Shown: positions 58,247 through 64,000 of the stretch, one piece after another
How positions within the stretch are numbered: the first letter of the stretch is position 1
How the letters are laid out: the number at the start of each line of letters is the position of its first letter
Source: an uncultured Eubacterium sp.
GTDB taxonomy: Bacteria; Bacillota; Clostridia; Lachnospirales; Lachnospiraceae
Reading direction: 5' to 3'
Length of the DNA: 64,000 bases
NCBI GenBank assembly: GCA_910589595.1
Contig: CAJUTM010000003.1
Span: 103,769 to 167,768 of the forward strand
Program-made: the position numbers and the translations under genes
Notes under the pieces: model-generated
Seen by the model: the letters and a program-made list of their open reading frames with translations, nothing else
Database searches by the model: none
Told to the model about the DNA's origin: nothing

Positions 58247-59515
58247 ATGCAACAAAAAATTGGAAGAAAAATTTTACTGGCGGCGCTGCTGCTTGTGCTG
58301 CCGCTGGCTGTGGGCAAGGCGGCGAATGCGGCTGCGCCAACACCGGAAAATGACTATAAGCAGGGAAAAGTGTATAAGATATCGCCAAAGACGAAACCGC
58401 TGAAAGCGTCAAAGTATAAAAAGTCCAGTTTGTACAATGCAAAAACAAGAAATTATTTTACGATACGTTCTTATATGGAGAAATTCCAAAAGGCGGGAAA
58501 AGGTACGCTCGTACTGAAGAAAGGAACATATACGATTACGAATACGATACTTGTACCATCAAATGTTACCATTATTTTTGAAGACGGTGTCAAAATTATA
58601 AAAGGAAAGAAGACGAATAAGAAAAGAATGCCTGCCTCGATTACGGTATTTCAGCTCCTGCGCCCATCCAAAGCGAAGAAGAGCAGGGTGTACGGCCGTT
58701 ATCAGGGGGAGAAAAATATACATTTTGTCGGCAAAGGAAATGTGTCGCTGAATTTGAAATATATGAAATACGCGATTGGCATTGTCATGGGGCACAATAG
58801 CAATGTCACCGTAGATAATATTTCTTTTTCTAATATGAACGGAGCGCATTTTATTGAAATGGATGCCTCGCAGAATGTGAGAGTGTCAAACTGTTCCTTT
58901 AAAAATGTGAAAAAGGGCTCGGATATGGTGAAAGAAGCTATCAATCTGGATACGCCGGATAAAACTACACAGGGCTTCAACAACGCATGGTCGAAAATGG
59001 ACAAGACGCCAAACCGAAACGTGACGATTGAGAACTGCCGGTTTTTGAATCTGGGTCGCGCCATTGGGACGCACAAATACAGCGCCAAAGGGAAACAGCA
59101 GATGTACCATACGGGCGTGATAATTCGCAACAACCAGATTAGTAATATGAAATGGGATTCCCCGCTTCGCATTATAAACTGGAAAGACTCTATTGTAGAA
59201 AATAATACCATACAGGCGATTAAGCAGCCGGGGAAAGACGACACGAGAGGTATTCTTGTGAGCGGCGCCGTCAATGTTGCCATCCGCAATAATGAGATAA
59301 GCGGTGCAGGACGCGCAATCCAGTATATCGCATGGAAGAACAGCGGCCCGGGTTCACAATATCCGGTTACTTACAATTCGCTGACGCAAAGCAATCGGGA
59401 TGATCTGGCAACGAATATTGGAAGAGATTTGTCGCTCGGCGAATATTACGTCCGTATTTGTCCGGTATATAACGTGTTCACGAATGCGGAAACGATAGAT
59501 ATTGTTCGCGGGTAG
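58247..59515 (+). CDS. Secreted right-handed beta-helix protein (pectate-lyase-like)
   Basis: The 422-residue protein has a signal peptide (about 1-30, ending KAANAAAP) and a basic linker, followed by a parallel beta-helix. Repeated short strands read ILVPSNVTIIFEDGVKII, SNVTVDNISFSNMNGAHFIE, NVRVSNCSFKNV, NVTIENCRFLNL, HTGVIIRNNQISNM and NVAIRNNEISGAG. Such folds occur in polysaccharide lyases and glycosidases, but no catalytic triad can be named from the sequence. I choose ATG 58247, eight bases after AGAAAGGA; ATG 58238 lies on the ribosome site. It is divergent from the NusG-II gene, 80 bases away. Confidence 0.8.
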   Translation: MQQKIGRKILLAALLLVLPLAVGKAANAAAPTPENDYKQGKVYKISPKTKPLKASKYKKSSLYNAKTRNYFTIRSYMEKFQKAGKGTLVLKKGTYTITNTILVPSNVTIIFEDGVKIIKGKKTNKKRMPASITVFQLLRPSKAKKSRVYGRYQGEKNIHFVGKGNVSLNLKYMKYAIGIVMGHNSNVTVDNISFSNMNGAHFIEMDASQNVRVSNCSFKNVKKGSDMVKEAINLDTPDKTTQGFNNAWSKMDKTPNRNVTIENCRFLNLGRAIGTHKYSAKGKQQMYHTGVIIRNNQISNMKWDSPLRIINWKDSIVENNTIQAIKQPGKDDTRGILVSGAVNVAIRNNEISGAGRAIQYIAWKNSGPGSQYPVTYNSLTQSNRDDLATNIGRDLSLGEYYVRICPVYNVFTNAETIDIVRG

Positions 59516-59585
59516 ACGGCGCTTGCAGTAGTGCAGCCGGTATCTCGCCGTATCTCATCCGGTATGCACTCCCGACAAAAAAGTA

Positions 59586-59615
59586 TTGACGAAGACCTAA
59601 TCATTGTGTTATAGT
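59586..59615 (+). promoter_or_regulatory. Promoter of the rpmG-secE-nusG cluster, inside a terminator hairpin
   Basis: TTGACG (59586-59591) and TATAGT (59610-59615) are separated by 18 bases. The spacer and both flanks belong to the hairpin at 59592-59644. A leader of about 85 bases follows before rpmG. Confidence 0.6.
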
Positions 59616-59644
59616 ATTTTAGCGATGAATTAGGTCTTTTTTTT
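59592..59644 (+). terminator. Terminator after the beta-helix gene
   Basis: AAGACCTAATCAT (59592-59604) pairs with ATGAATTAGGTCTT (59625-59638) with one bulge, followed by a run of Ts. It overlaps the promoter above: RNA started at that promoter (near 59622) would contain only the right arm and so should not be stopped. Confidence 0.75.
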
Positions 59645-59705
59645 ATGCCTGAAATTTTGACTGACTGCAATAAGCAGCGACAATAACAATCACGGAGGTG
59701 ACAAG

Positions 59706-59855
59706 ATGCGTACTAAGATAACTTTGGAATGTACAGAGTGCAAGCAGCGCAATTACAACATGACCAAAGATAAGAAGAACCATCCGGACAGAATGGAAAC
59801 AAAGAAGTATTGTAGATTTTGCAAGAAACACACGTTGCATAAGGAGACAAAATAG
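59706..59855 (+). CDS. rpmG: 50S ribosomal protein L33
   Basis: The 49-residue zinc-type L33 has cysteine pairs CTEC (residues 9-12) and CRFC (36-39), with KHTLHKETK at the end. It binds the 50S subunit near the E site. GGAGGTGACAAG gives a strong ribosome site. It is the first gene of the cluster rpmG-secE-nusG-rplK-rplA-rplJ-rplL. Confidence 0.95.
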   Translation: MRTKITLECTECKQRNYNMTKDKKNHPDRMETKKYCRFCKKHTLHKETK

Positions 59856-59891
59856 TCTCTGTGATGATGTTTCGGAAAGGATGTGTGTCAC

Positions 59892-60092
59892 ATGAGCGAA
59901 GTAGAAAAGACTTCAAAAACCAGCTTCTTCAAGAATGTGAAAAGCGAATTTAAGAAGTGCACATGGCCAAAGAAAGAGGACTTGGCAAAACAGTCGGCTT
60001 TGGTTATTACGGTATCCGTATTACTTGGTGTGCTCATTGCCGGCATCGACTGGGCAATCCGCCTTGGGTTGACAGCGCTGAACCTTGCATAG
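59892..60092 (+). CDS. secE: Preprotein translocase subunit SecE
   Basis: The 66-residue short form of SecE has one membrane helix (about 38-60). VKSEFKKCTWPKKEDLAKQS carries the conserved amphipathic helix and W-P motif that clamp SecY. I choose ATG 59892; an upstream in-frame GTG three codons earlier is less likely. It lies 36 bases after rpmG and nine bases before nusG. Confidence 0.93.
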   Translation: MSEVEKTSKTSFFKNVKSEFKKCTWPKKEDLAKQSALVITVSVLLGVLIAGIDWAIRLGLTALNLA

Positions 60093-60101
60093 GAGGTAAC
60101 T

Positions 60102-60620
60102 ATGGCAGAAGAAGCAAAATGGTATGTAGTTCATACTTATTCCGGATATGAGAATAAGGTAAAAGCAGATATTGAGAAGACAATTGAAAATCGTAATCTG
60201 CAAAATCAGATCATGGAAGTGATGATTCCGCTCCAGACCGTTGTCGAGGAGAGGAACGGCGAGAAGAAACAGGTGCAGAAGAAAATGTTTCCGGCGTATG
60301 TTCTGATTAACATGATTATGAATGACCAGACATGGTATGTTGTGCGAAACACGCGTGGCGTAACCGGTTTTGTCGGTCCCGGCTCAAAGCCGGTACCCCT
60401 GACAGAAGAAGAAATTACCAATATGGGATTTTTGGCGGAAGCAGAACAATCGCCGTTTTCCATTGGCGATTTGGTTGTCGTTACCGAGGGAGTATGGCAG
60501 GATACTAACGGCGTCGTTCAGGAAGTTCATCCGGCCAAACAGATGGCAGTCATTATTATTGACATGTTTGGGCGCGATACTCCGGTAGAGATTGATTTCT
60601 CAGATTTAAAACTGGTTTAA
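60102..60620 (+). CDS. nusG: Transcription elongation/antitermination factor NusG
   Basis: The 172-residue protein has an N-terminal NGN domain (about 5-115; WYVVHTYSGYENKVKADIEK and VRNTRGVTGFVGPGSKPVPL) and a C-terminal KOW domain (about 122-172; GDLVVVTEGVWQDTNGVVQE). It binds RNA polymerase and ribosomal protein S10. AGGAGG lies six bases upstream of ATG 60102. Confidence 0.96.
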   Translation: MAEEAKWYVVHTYSGYENKVKADIEKTIENRNLQNQIMEVMIPLQTVVEERNGEKKQVQKKMFPAYVLINMIMNDQTWYVVRNTRGVTGFVGPGSKPVPLTEEEITNMGFLAEAEQSPFSIGDLVVVTEGVWQDTNGVVQEVHPAKQMAVIIIDMFGRDTPVEIDFSDLKLV

Positions 60621-60641
60621 TCGATTAGGAGGAAATGTAAA

Positions 60642-61067
60642 ATGGCTAAAAAAGTCGAAGGATATATTAAATTACAGATTCCGGCAGGCAAGGCAACTCC
60701 GGCTCCGCCGGTAGGTCCTGCACTTGGACAGCACGGAATCAACATTGCTCAGTTCACAAAAGAGTTTAATGCTCAGACTCAGGGACAGGATGGAATGATT
60801 ATTCCTGTCGTTATCACTGTCTATGCAGACAGAAGTTTCAGTTTTGTATGTAAGACTCCGCCGGCGGCTGTTCTTTTGAAGAAAGCCTGCAAGATACAGT
60901 CTGGTTCCGGCGAGCCGAATAAAAAGAAGGTTGCCAAGATTTCCAAAGCTGACCTTCAGAAAATCGCAGAGACAAAGATGCCTGATTTGAATGCGGGCAG
61001 TTTGGAAGCCGCTATCAGTATGATTGCCGGTACGGCAAGAAGTATGGGTATCACAGTAGAAGAATAG
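60642..61067 (+). CDS. rplK: 50S ribosomal protein L11
   Basis: The 141-residue protein begins KKVEGYIKLQIPAGKATPAP, the highly conserved L11 start that binds the 23S GTPase centre, with GPALGQHGINIAQF following. The length matches the family. AGGAGGAAATG precedes the start. It is followed by a 156-base leader before rplA. Confidence 0.97.
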   Translation: MAKKVEGYIKLQIPAGKATPAPPVGPALGQHGINIAQFTKEFNAQTQGQDGMIIPVVITVYADRSFSFVCKTPPAAVLLKKACKIQSGSGEPNKKKVAKISKADLQKIAETKMPDLNAGSLEAAISMIAGTARSMGITVEE

Positions 61068-61223
61068 TCAAAATAATTCGCAGAAAAAAGATTTAATGTC
61101 ATTTGGACGTTGTGGGAGACATGGCGCTTGTGCAAAGCGCACTGAAGAGCCGCAGGGCTTTTCCCCGTGCCAGATTACAGATTTGGTAGAAATGTTCGCT
61201 AATACCACTAGGAGGTTATAGAA
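61068..61223 (+). promoter_or_regulatory. Leader between rplK and rplA, probable L1 control site
   Basis: No gene is seen. The segment GTTGTGGGAGACATGGCGC (about 61109-61127) followed by GCGCTTGTGCAAAGCGC resembles the folded L1-binding site found before or near rplA in many bacteria, where excess L1 blocks its own translation. The rplA ribosome site is TAGGAGGTTATAG. Assigned from position and a rough motif only. Confidence 0.45.
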
Positions 61224-61916
61224 ATGAAAAGAGGTAAAAAGTATACAGAAGCCGCTAAATTAGTAGACCGTATGGTACAGTACGATGTAGCGGAAGCAAT
61301 TAGCCTTGTAAAGAAAACAGCAGTTGCAAAATTTGATGAAACCGTAGAAGCTCATATACGTCTTGGCGTTGACGGACGTCATGCTGACCAGCAGGTGCGC
61401 GGTGCGGTAGTTCTTCCTCATGGAACCGGTAAGTCTGTTCGTGTTCTTGTATTTGCGAAAGGCGATAAAGTAGCAGAGGCAGAAGCAGCAGGCGCGGACT
61501 ATGTAGGTGGCGAGGAACTGATTCCTAAAATCCAGAACGAAGGCTGGTTTGAGTTTGACGTAGTAGTGGCAACACCAGATATGATGGGCGTAGTTGGTCG
61601 TCTGGGACGTGTGCTCGGCCCGAAAGGTCTTATGCCGAACCCGAAAGCCGGTACGGTTACAATGGATGTTACAAAGGCTGTTAATGATATTAAAGCCGGT
61701 AAAATTGAGTATCGTTTGGACAAAGCAAATATTATCCACTGTCCGGTAGGTAAAGCATCCTTTACCGAGGAACAGCTTGCAGATAACTTTAACACTTTGA
61801 TGGAAGCTATCATTAAGGCAAAACCATCAAGTGCAAAAGGAACCTATATGAAGAGCGTAACGCTTACTTCTACGATGGGTCCGGGAATTAAGGTCAATAC
61901 ATTAAAAATTGGCTGA
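61224..61916 (+). CDS. rplA: 50S ribosomal protein L1
   Basis: The 230-residue protein starts KRGKKYTEAAKLVDRMVQYD and carries the L1 signatures VLPHGTGKSVRVLVFAKGDK and GRLGRVLGPKGLMPNPKAGT. It forms the L1 stalk at the ribosomal E site and represses its own message. Length is normal. Confidence 0.97.
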   Translation: MKRGKKYTEAAKLVDRMVQYDVAEAISLVKKTAVAKFDETVEAHIRLGVDGRHADQQVRGAVVLPHGTGKSVRVLVFAKGDKVAEAEAAGADYVGGEELIPKIQNEGWFEFDVVVATPDMMGVVGRLGRVLGPKGLMPNPKAGTVTMDVTKAVNDIKAGKIEYRLDKANIIHCPVGKASFTEEQLADNFNTLMEAIIKAKPSSAKGTYMKSVTLTSTMGPGIKVNTLKIG

Positions 61917-61933
61917 TTGATTTGCAATTTATC

Positions 61934-61962
61934 TTGACAGATAAGATAGTGTGTGCTACACT
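61934..61962 (+). promoter_or_regulatory. Promoter of the rplJL operon
   Basis: TTGACA (61934-61939) and TACACT (61957-61962) are separated by exactly 17 bases. Confidence 0.8.
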
Positions 61963-61969
61963 AACAAAA

Positions 61970-62105
61970 GTTTATAACTGCCGCAGACAGCAAGTATAGG
62001 TTTCTATGTAAGTGCGCAAGCCGCTTGCCGAGGAAGATTGTGAATTACAATTTTTTTGTGAGAATATTTACAACCTCTTCGTCTGCGAAGACGAAGAGGT
62101 TTTTG
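61970..62105 (+). promoter_or_regulatory. L10 leader with attenuator
   Basis: CCGCAGACAGCAAGTATAGG (about 61982-62001) and CCGCTTGCCGAGGAAG (about 62020) are the two conserved sides of the L10-binding leader of Firmicutes. An intrinsic terminator follows: CCTCTTCGTCT (62074-62084), loop GCGA, AGACGAAGAGG (62089-62099), then TTTTTG. Binding of L10(L12)4 would stop transcription before rplJ. Confidence 0.85.
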
Positions 62106-62127
62106 TCTGCAAAGACGAAGAAATTTT
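62081..62127 (+). repeat. Direct repeat of the attenuator arm
   Basis: GTCTGCGAAGACGAAGAGGT (62081-62100) is repeated with changes as GTCTGCAAAGACGAAGAAAT (62105-62124), immediately adjacent. The second copy could compete with the first for pairing to the left terminator arm, but with poorer pairing. Confidence 0.6.
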
Positions 62128-62201
62128 CAGTTGCGTAAAAACAACATTCTCCGGCAGATTATATGGCAGCGAAAGCTGACGATAAAAGGAGGTAACAAAT
62201 C

Positions 62202-62702
62202 ATGGCTAAAGTCGAATTGAAGGCACCCGTTGTCGATGAAATCAAAGGCTATGTGTCAGAGGCAAAATCAGTTGTTTTAGTTGATTACCGCGGTCTCACT
62301 GTAGAACAGGACACAAGACTTCGTAAGGCGTTGAGAGAAGCTGGCGTAGTATACAAAGTATACAAAAATACAATGCTTCATCTGGCATTTGACGGCACGG
62401 ATTATGCACAGCTTGACAAAGACTTGGAGGGCCCGACAGCGATTGCGTTTGGAATTGAAGATGAGACTGCTCCAGCAAGAATCCTCAACAATTTTTCCAA
62501 AGAAGCAGAAGCGCTTCAGATAAAGAGTGCAATCGTAGATGGCGAGTACTATGACGAGAATGCGGTTAAGGTTCTTGCAACAATTCCGTCCAAGGACGAG
62601 CTTATTTCCAAATTGCTTGGAAGCCTGCAGTCGCCTATTACAAACTTTGCCCGTGTCGTTAAGCAGATTGCAGAAGCGCAGGGTGAAGCAGCAGAAGCAT
62701 AG
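62202..62702 (+). CDS. rplJ: 50S ribosomal protein L10
   Basis: The 166-residue protein begins AKVELKAPVVDEIKGYVSEA and has SVVLVDYRGLTVEQDTRLRK and YKVYKNTMLHLAF, the rRNA-binding part. The C-terminal helix (about 140-166) binds L7/L12 dimers. AAAGGAGG precedes the start. Controlled by the leader upstream; followed 44 bases later by rplL. Confidence 0.97.
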   Translation: MAKVELKAPVVDEIKGYVSEAKSVVLVDYRGLTVEQDTRLRKALREAGVVYKVYKNTMLHLAFDGTDYAQLDKDLEGPTAIAFGIEDETAPARILNNFSKEAEALQIKSAIVDGEYYDENAVKVLATIPSKDELISKLLGSLQSPITNFARVVKQIAEAQGEAAEA

Positions 62703-62746
62703 AAATTTGTGATTAGTTATTAAAAATTAAAATGGAGGAATGAAAA

Positions 62747-63115
62747 ATGACAACACAGGAATTTATCGACGCTATCAAAGCGATGAGTGTAATGGAATTA
62801 AATGATTTAGTAAAAGCATGTGAGGAAGAATTTGGCGTATCTGCAGCAGCAGGCGTAGTTGTTGCAGCAGCAGGTGCAGACGGTGCGGCAGGAGCTGCAG
62901 AGAAAGACGAGTTTGATGTAGAATTGACCGAAGTAGGCGGTTCTAAAGTTAAGGTTATCAAAGTTGTCCGCGAAGTTACGGGTCTTGGCCTGAAAGAAGC
63001 AAAAGACGTAGTAGACGGAGCTCCTAAAGTAATCAAAGAGGGCGCAAGCAAAGAAGAAGCAGAAGATATTAAGAAGAAGCTCGAAGATGAGGGTGCTAAA
63101 GTTACTCTTAAATAA
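62747..63115 (+). CDS. rplL: 50S ribosomal protein L7/L12
   Basis: The 122-residue stalk protein has an N-terminal dimerisation part, an Ala-rich hinge (VVAAAGADGAAGAA) and a C-terminal domain (SKVKVIKVVREVTGLGLKEA, KDVVDGAPKVIKEG) that recruits translation factors. GGAGGAATGAA precedes the ATG. A long terminator follows at 63157, so the operon ends here instead of reading into rpoB. Confidence 0.97.
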   Translation: MTTQEFIDAIKAMSVMELNDLVKACEEEFGVSAAAGVVVAAAGADGAAGAAEKDEFDVELTEVGGSKVKVIKVVREVTGLGLKEAKDVVDGAPKVIKEGASKEEAEDIKKKLEDEGAKVTLK

Positions 63116-63156
63116 TAAAGCGGTAAGCTTATTGTCTGAATAAAATATTTTGCAGA

Positions 63157-63240
63157 AACAGGGAATGCATAATCATATTAGAAGAGAATTACTCGTTATG
63201 AGTACGAATTCTTTTCGGTGGTTATGGTTCCCTGTTTTTG
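63157..63240 (+). terminator. Terminator after rplL
   Basis: Arms AACAGGGAA (63157-63165) and TTCCCTGTT (63228-63236), with further pairing inside (AGAAGAGAATT / AATTCTTTTC and ACTC/GAGT), form a long hairpin followed by TTTTTG. Confidence 0.75.
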
Positions 63241-63302
63241 TGTGGTGATTAGCAGGGGAAATAGCGGTGTATCATTACGACAAAATTGGCGTGAAACAAC
63301 CC

Positions 63303-63331
63303 TTGCTTCCCTGTGGGGAAAGGGATATAAT
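63303..63331 (+). promoter_or_regulatory. Promoter of the membrane-protein gene
   Basis: TTGCTT (63303-63308) and TATAAT (63326-63331) are separated by 17 bases, 28 bases before the start codon. Confidence 0.7.
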
Positions 63332-63358
63332 AGAAATATACAGGGGGGAGAAAAGGAG

Positions 63359-63874
63359 ATGGCGAAAAAGGGGTATCCATCGATTACCATACTTTTTGAA
63401 ATCGAAAAAGAAGAGTATGATTATCAGCGTCAGCGGTTGCAAAATATATTGATAAAGGCGGAGCTGATTATAGCTGTCATTGGTTCAGTCATTTCTTTTG
63501 AAATTGCTAATGCGGTTAAAATTTTACAATTATATGACACGGCGGTTTCTGTAAAGAATATGCGGAATATTCTGTGGTATATAACAGGTAATTTCCCATA
63601 TCTGATTTCATTAATTACACTTTTGTTTTCCATTTTTGTTATGATTTCGGTGTTTGTCAGTTTAAAGTGCAGGACTGTTGATGTTGCAAAATTATACAAT
63701 AAGAAAGTGTATAAGATGTCGGAAGAGGATTTGCTTCCATATCTTACAGCATTATATGCTAAGTGCAACGCTTATAACTTCTCCCGAATAAATTCTTATT
63801 ATAAAAAGATAAATGCTGTTATTATTTTAACAATTGTCTCGATTGTTTTGTTTGGCGCAGCGAACATAATCTGA
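63359..63874 (+). CDS. Membrane protein of unknown function (171 aa), three helices
   Basis: The 171-residue protein starts with a charged amphipathic helix (EKEEYDYQRQRLQNIL). Two membrane helices follow (about 32-50 and 75-98), then a soluble helical segment (VAKLYNKKVYKMSEEDLLPY) and a C-terminal membrane helix (about 150-168). This layout resembles small membrane effectors of the SLATT or Pycsar-TM kind found with defence systems, but no sequence signature confirms it. I choose ATG 63359, with AAAAGGAG six bases upstream. It has its own promoter and lies between rplL and the window end, where rpoB is expected. Confidence 0.5.
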   Translation: MAKKGYPSITILFEIEKEEYDYQRQRLQNILIKAELIIAVIGSVISFEIANAVKILQLYDTAVSVKNMRNILWYITGNFPYLISLITLLFSIFVMISVFVSLKCRTVDVAKLYNKKVYKMSEEDLLPYLTALYAKCNAYNFSRINSYYKKINAVIILTIVSIVLFGAANII

Positions 63875-63887
63875 TGGGAGGGGACAT

Positions 63888-63962
63888 ATGGGAAGATGGC
63901 TTCAGGAGTTATTGGAAGCAATAAAAAAGAAAAAAGACCTGCCATTAATTAGTGTCTGCTGA
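63888..63962 (+). CDS. Short ORF (24 aa), possibly truncated
   Basis: ATG 63888 follows GGGAGGGG and reads GRWLQELLEAIKKKKDLPLI before TGA 63962. It follows the membrane protein by 13 bases, as expected for a second gene of the same operon, but stops after 24 residues. An imperfect hairpin (AGTGTCTGC and GCAAACACT, about 63951-63978) lies at the stop. It may be a small real peptide or a gene cut by an element that continues beyond the window. Confidence 0.35.
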   Translation: MGRWLQELLEAIKKKKDLPLISVC

Positions 63963-64000
63963 TTAGGTTGCAAACACTTGATTTTACTGACTTTTGCCCC

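Overview
The window looks like chromosome from an anaerobic, low-to-medium GC Firmicute of class Clostridia, most likely family Lachnospiraceae (gut or rumen, plant-fibre degrading). The evidence is a complete Rnf complex in the order rnfCDGEAB, AddAB in place of RecBCD, T-box leaders in front of thrS and ileS, thymidylate synthase ThyX, a SpoIIQ-like sporulation protein, strong AGGAGG ribosome sites throughout, and several secreted glycoside hydrolases carrying a lysine-rich Ig-like domain and Thr-Pro linkers. I found no tRNA, rRNA or CRISPR array.

Bases 1-5000 are an accessory region: a ribbon-helix-helix gene cut by the left edge, a broken leucine-rich-repeat surface protein, a large serine recombinase with two tiny upstream genes and a duplicated palindromic leader, decayed pieces of an AAA-type ATPase, an MNT/HEPN toxin-antitoxin pair, and a short orphan ORF. 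From 5.0 to 16.9 kb come a secreted GH10 xylanase (minus strand), the Rnf operon (energy coupling between ferredoxin and NAD), a divergent DUF1349/AraC pair, a secreted double Ig-like protein and a two-component system. A probable 6S RNA follows, then nadE, a membrane protein, addB-addA, a methyltransferase and two cell-surface proteins, one of them a probable glucosaminidase.

From 30.4 to 49.6 kb the content is mainly housekeeping: a YtrA-type GntR regulator with a ClpC-type ATPase, radA, thyX (minus), thrS and ileS each behind a T-box, glycogen phosphorylase, and a degenerate LytM (SpoIIQ-like) gene behind a sigma-F-like promoter. Inside this stretch, at 36.1-37.9 kb, sits an A+T-rich overlapping gene pair: a predicted PD-(D/E)XK nuclease with a cysteine cluster and a beta-CASP metallo-beta-lactamase nuclease. 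It is the best candidate here for an undescribed system.

From 49.9 to 56.3 kb lies a xylan/arabinoxylan locus: two GH43 enzymes flanking an AraC regulator, then a small secreted protein with the same architecture and an unassigned C-terminal domain. A NusG-II/Gx-transporter pair and a secreted beta-helix protein follow. The right end is the translation cluster rpmG-secE-nusG-rplK-rplA-rplJ-rplL with its leaders. It ends in a terminator and a membrane-protein gene, not in rpoB as would be usual.

The recurring theme is surface biology. Five intact secreted proteins (xylanase, double Ig-like protein, two GH43 enzymes, small unassigned protein) and one broken gene share a basic, Lys-rich BIG2-like domain directly after the signal peptide. 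It probably serves as a common cell-wall-associating module.
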